DNA of 6,188 nucleotides from Gemmatimonadota bacterium (GTDB lineage: Bacteria; Gemmatimonadota; Gemmatimonadetes; Longimicrobiales; Gaopeijiaceae), in NCBI GenBank assembly GCA_024638395.1, contig JAHEKK010000212.1, forward strand, positions 1 to 6,188, written 5' to 3'. Each line of letters starts with the position of its first letter. The stretch's first letter is position 1. The translations under genes and the position numbers were made by a program. The notes beneath the pieces are model-generated. The model had not been told where the DNA came from. It was given only the letters and a program-made list of their open reading frames with translations, and ran no database searches. Shown here one piece after another: positions 5,348-6,188 of this stretch.

Positions 5348-6188
5348 TCAGGCGGCGGGCCGAATGTCCAGCGCCCGGGCCTGAAGCGTGGTCGTGCCCC
5401 GGTAGGTATTCTCCGAGAGCGTGTAGGCCAGGTCCACGGGGCCGGTCCCGAAGGTGTCGGGCTTCACGTGGTCGCCAAGCCCGAATCCGATCACGTCGAG
5501 GCTGGTGCCGTCCTGGACTACCCGGCACTTGATGTGGCCTCGCCCGACGACACGGGGAGGGGCGTCGAGATACACGCCGCGGGACACCAGGACGGGTTCC
5601 GGATTCCCCTGTCCGAACGGCCCGACGTAGCGGAGGTAGCGAAAGAAGTCTCCCGGGATCTCGTCCAGACGGATTTCGACGTCGGCGTCCAGAACGGGCG
5701 TCAGGGAGTGGCCATCGAGGCGGCGAGCCGACGCGGCCTGGAAGGCTTCGCGGAATGCGTCGATCCGGTCTCGGGCGACGTCCATGCCTGCCGCCTGCTG
5801 GTGACCGCCGAATCGCTGGAGATACTCGGCGCATTCGGACACGGCATCGTAGAGGTGGAATCCCGGAATGGTCCGGGCGCTCCCCCGCCCCTTCGCACCG
5901 TCGACAGCAACCATGACCACAGGACGGAACACCCGCTCCACGATCCGGGAGGCGACGATACCGATCACCCCGGGATGCCAGCCCTCCCCCGCCAGCACCA
6001 GCCCCCGGTCACGCTCCGGCGAATAACTCAACGCGAGCTGCTCGAGGGCCTCGTCCAGGGTCCGGTGATCCAGGTCACGCCGCTCCCGGTTCAGCCTATC
6101 GAGCCCGGAAGCCAGATCCTCCGCCTCGGTGTCATTCTCCGTCATGAGAAGGCGGAGGGCGTCCTCGGTCTCGCCGACGCGGCCGGCG
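5348..6188 (-). CDS. recJ: Single-stranded-DNA-specific 5'-3' exonuclease RecJ, C-terminal half (5' end outside window)
   Basis: RecJ degrades single-stranded DNA 5' to 3' in recombinational repair and mismatch repair. The window holds the last 279 codons plus stop; the frame is open to the right edge and starts inside the conserved AGR(V/L)G segment that follows the DHH domain. Visible in this fragment are the long helix ending SGLDRLNRERR, then GWHPGVIGIVASR (69-81), GRGSARTIPGF (100-110) and FGGHQQAAGM (126-135). The last three are the DHHA1 motifs that complete the active site. GPFGQGNPEP (189-198) precedes the C-terminal OB-fold DNA-binding domain (about 199-279, with GRGHIKCRVV). The N-terminal DHH metal ligands are not in the window, so their integrity cannot be judged. 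An ATG at 6145 is internal, not the start, because recognisable RecJ sequence precedes it. rsmD follows after 6 nt. Confidence 0.95.
   Translation of the reverse strand, partial: AGRVGETEDALRLLMTENDTEAEDLASGLDRLNRERRDLDHRTLDEALEQLALSYSPERDRGLVLAGEGWHPGVIGIVASRIVERVFRPVVMVAVDGAKGRGSARTIPGFHLYDAVSECAEYLQRFGGHQQAAGMDVARDRIDAFREAFQAASARRLDGHSLTPVLDADVEIRLDEIPGDFFRYLRYVGPFGQGNPEPVLVSRGVYLDAPPRVVGRGHIKCRVVQDGTSLDVIGFGLGDHVKPDTFGTGPVDLAYTLSENTYRGTTTLQARALDIRPAA

Overview
The window is about 6.2 kb of GC-rich bacterial chromosome. It is almost entirely coding, and every gene I can support lies on the minus strand, so transcription runs from high to low coordinates. In that direction the order is recJ (3' part), rsmD, coaD, a pta-type phosphate acetyltransferase, an intergenic gap of about 160 bp, then a STAS anti-sigma antagonist, an RsbW-type ATPase/kinase, a GAF plus PP2C (RsbU/SpoIIE-type) phosphatase, and rsmA/ksgA, which runs off the left edge. 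I see no tRNA, rRNA, CRISPR array, insertion sequence or prophage gene.

The first block (6188 to 3337) is a housekeeping cluster for DNA repair (RecJ), 16S rRNA methylation (RsmD), coenzyme A synthesis (CoaD) and acetyl-CoA/acetyl phosphate interconversion (Pta). Junctions are very tight: 6 nt between recJ and rsmD, and 4-nt stop/start overlaps at rsmD/coaD (ATGA) and coaD/pta (TTGA). This suggests one polycistronic message with coupled translation.

The second block (3177 to 1) is a complete three-protein partner-switching core: antagonist, kinase/anti-sigma and phosphatase. rsmA is joined directly behind it. The spacings are 12 nt, a GTGA overlap, and 1 nt. In known systems the kinase phosphorylates the STAS serine, the PP2C phosphatase reverses this, and the unphosphorylated STAS protein sequesters the kinase away from its target, often a sigma factor. 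No sigma factor gene lies in the window, so the output of this switch is unknown. A weak promoter candidate sits just downstream of the pta stop and could start transcription of this second block.

Five of the seven visible starts are GTG or TTG. High GC, heavy non-ATG start use, a stand-alone short Pta and a GAF-PP2C phosphatase embedded among housekeeping genes would fit Gemmatimonadota or a related GC-rich phylum. That placement is an impression from gene order and protein flavour, not a demonstrated assignment. The window looks mostly like ordinary, well-conserved chromosome. The least ordinary part is the sigma-less partner-switching module coupled to rsmA.
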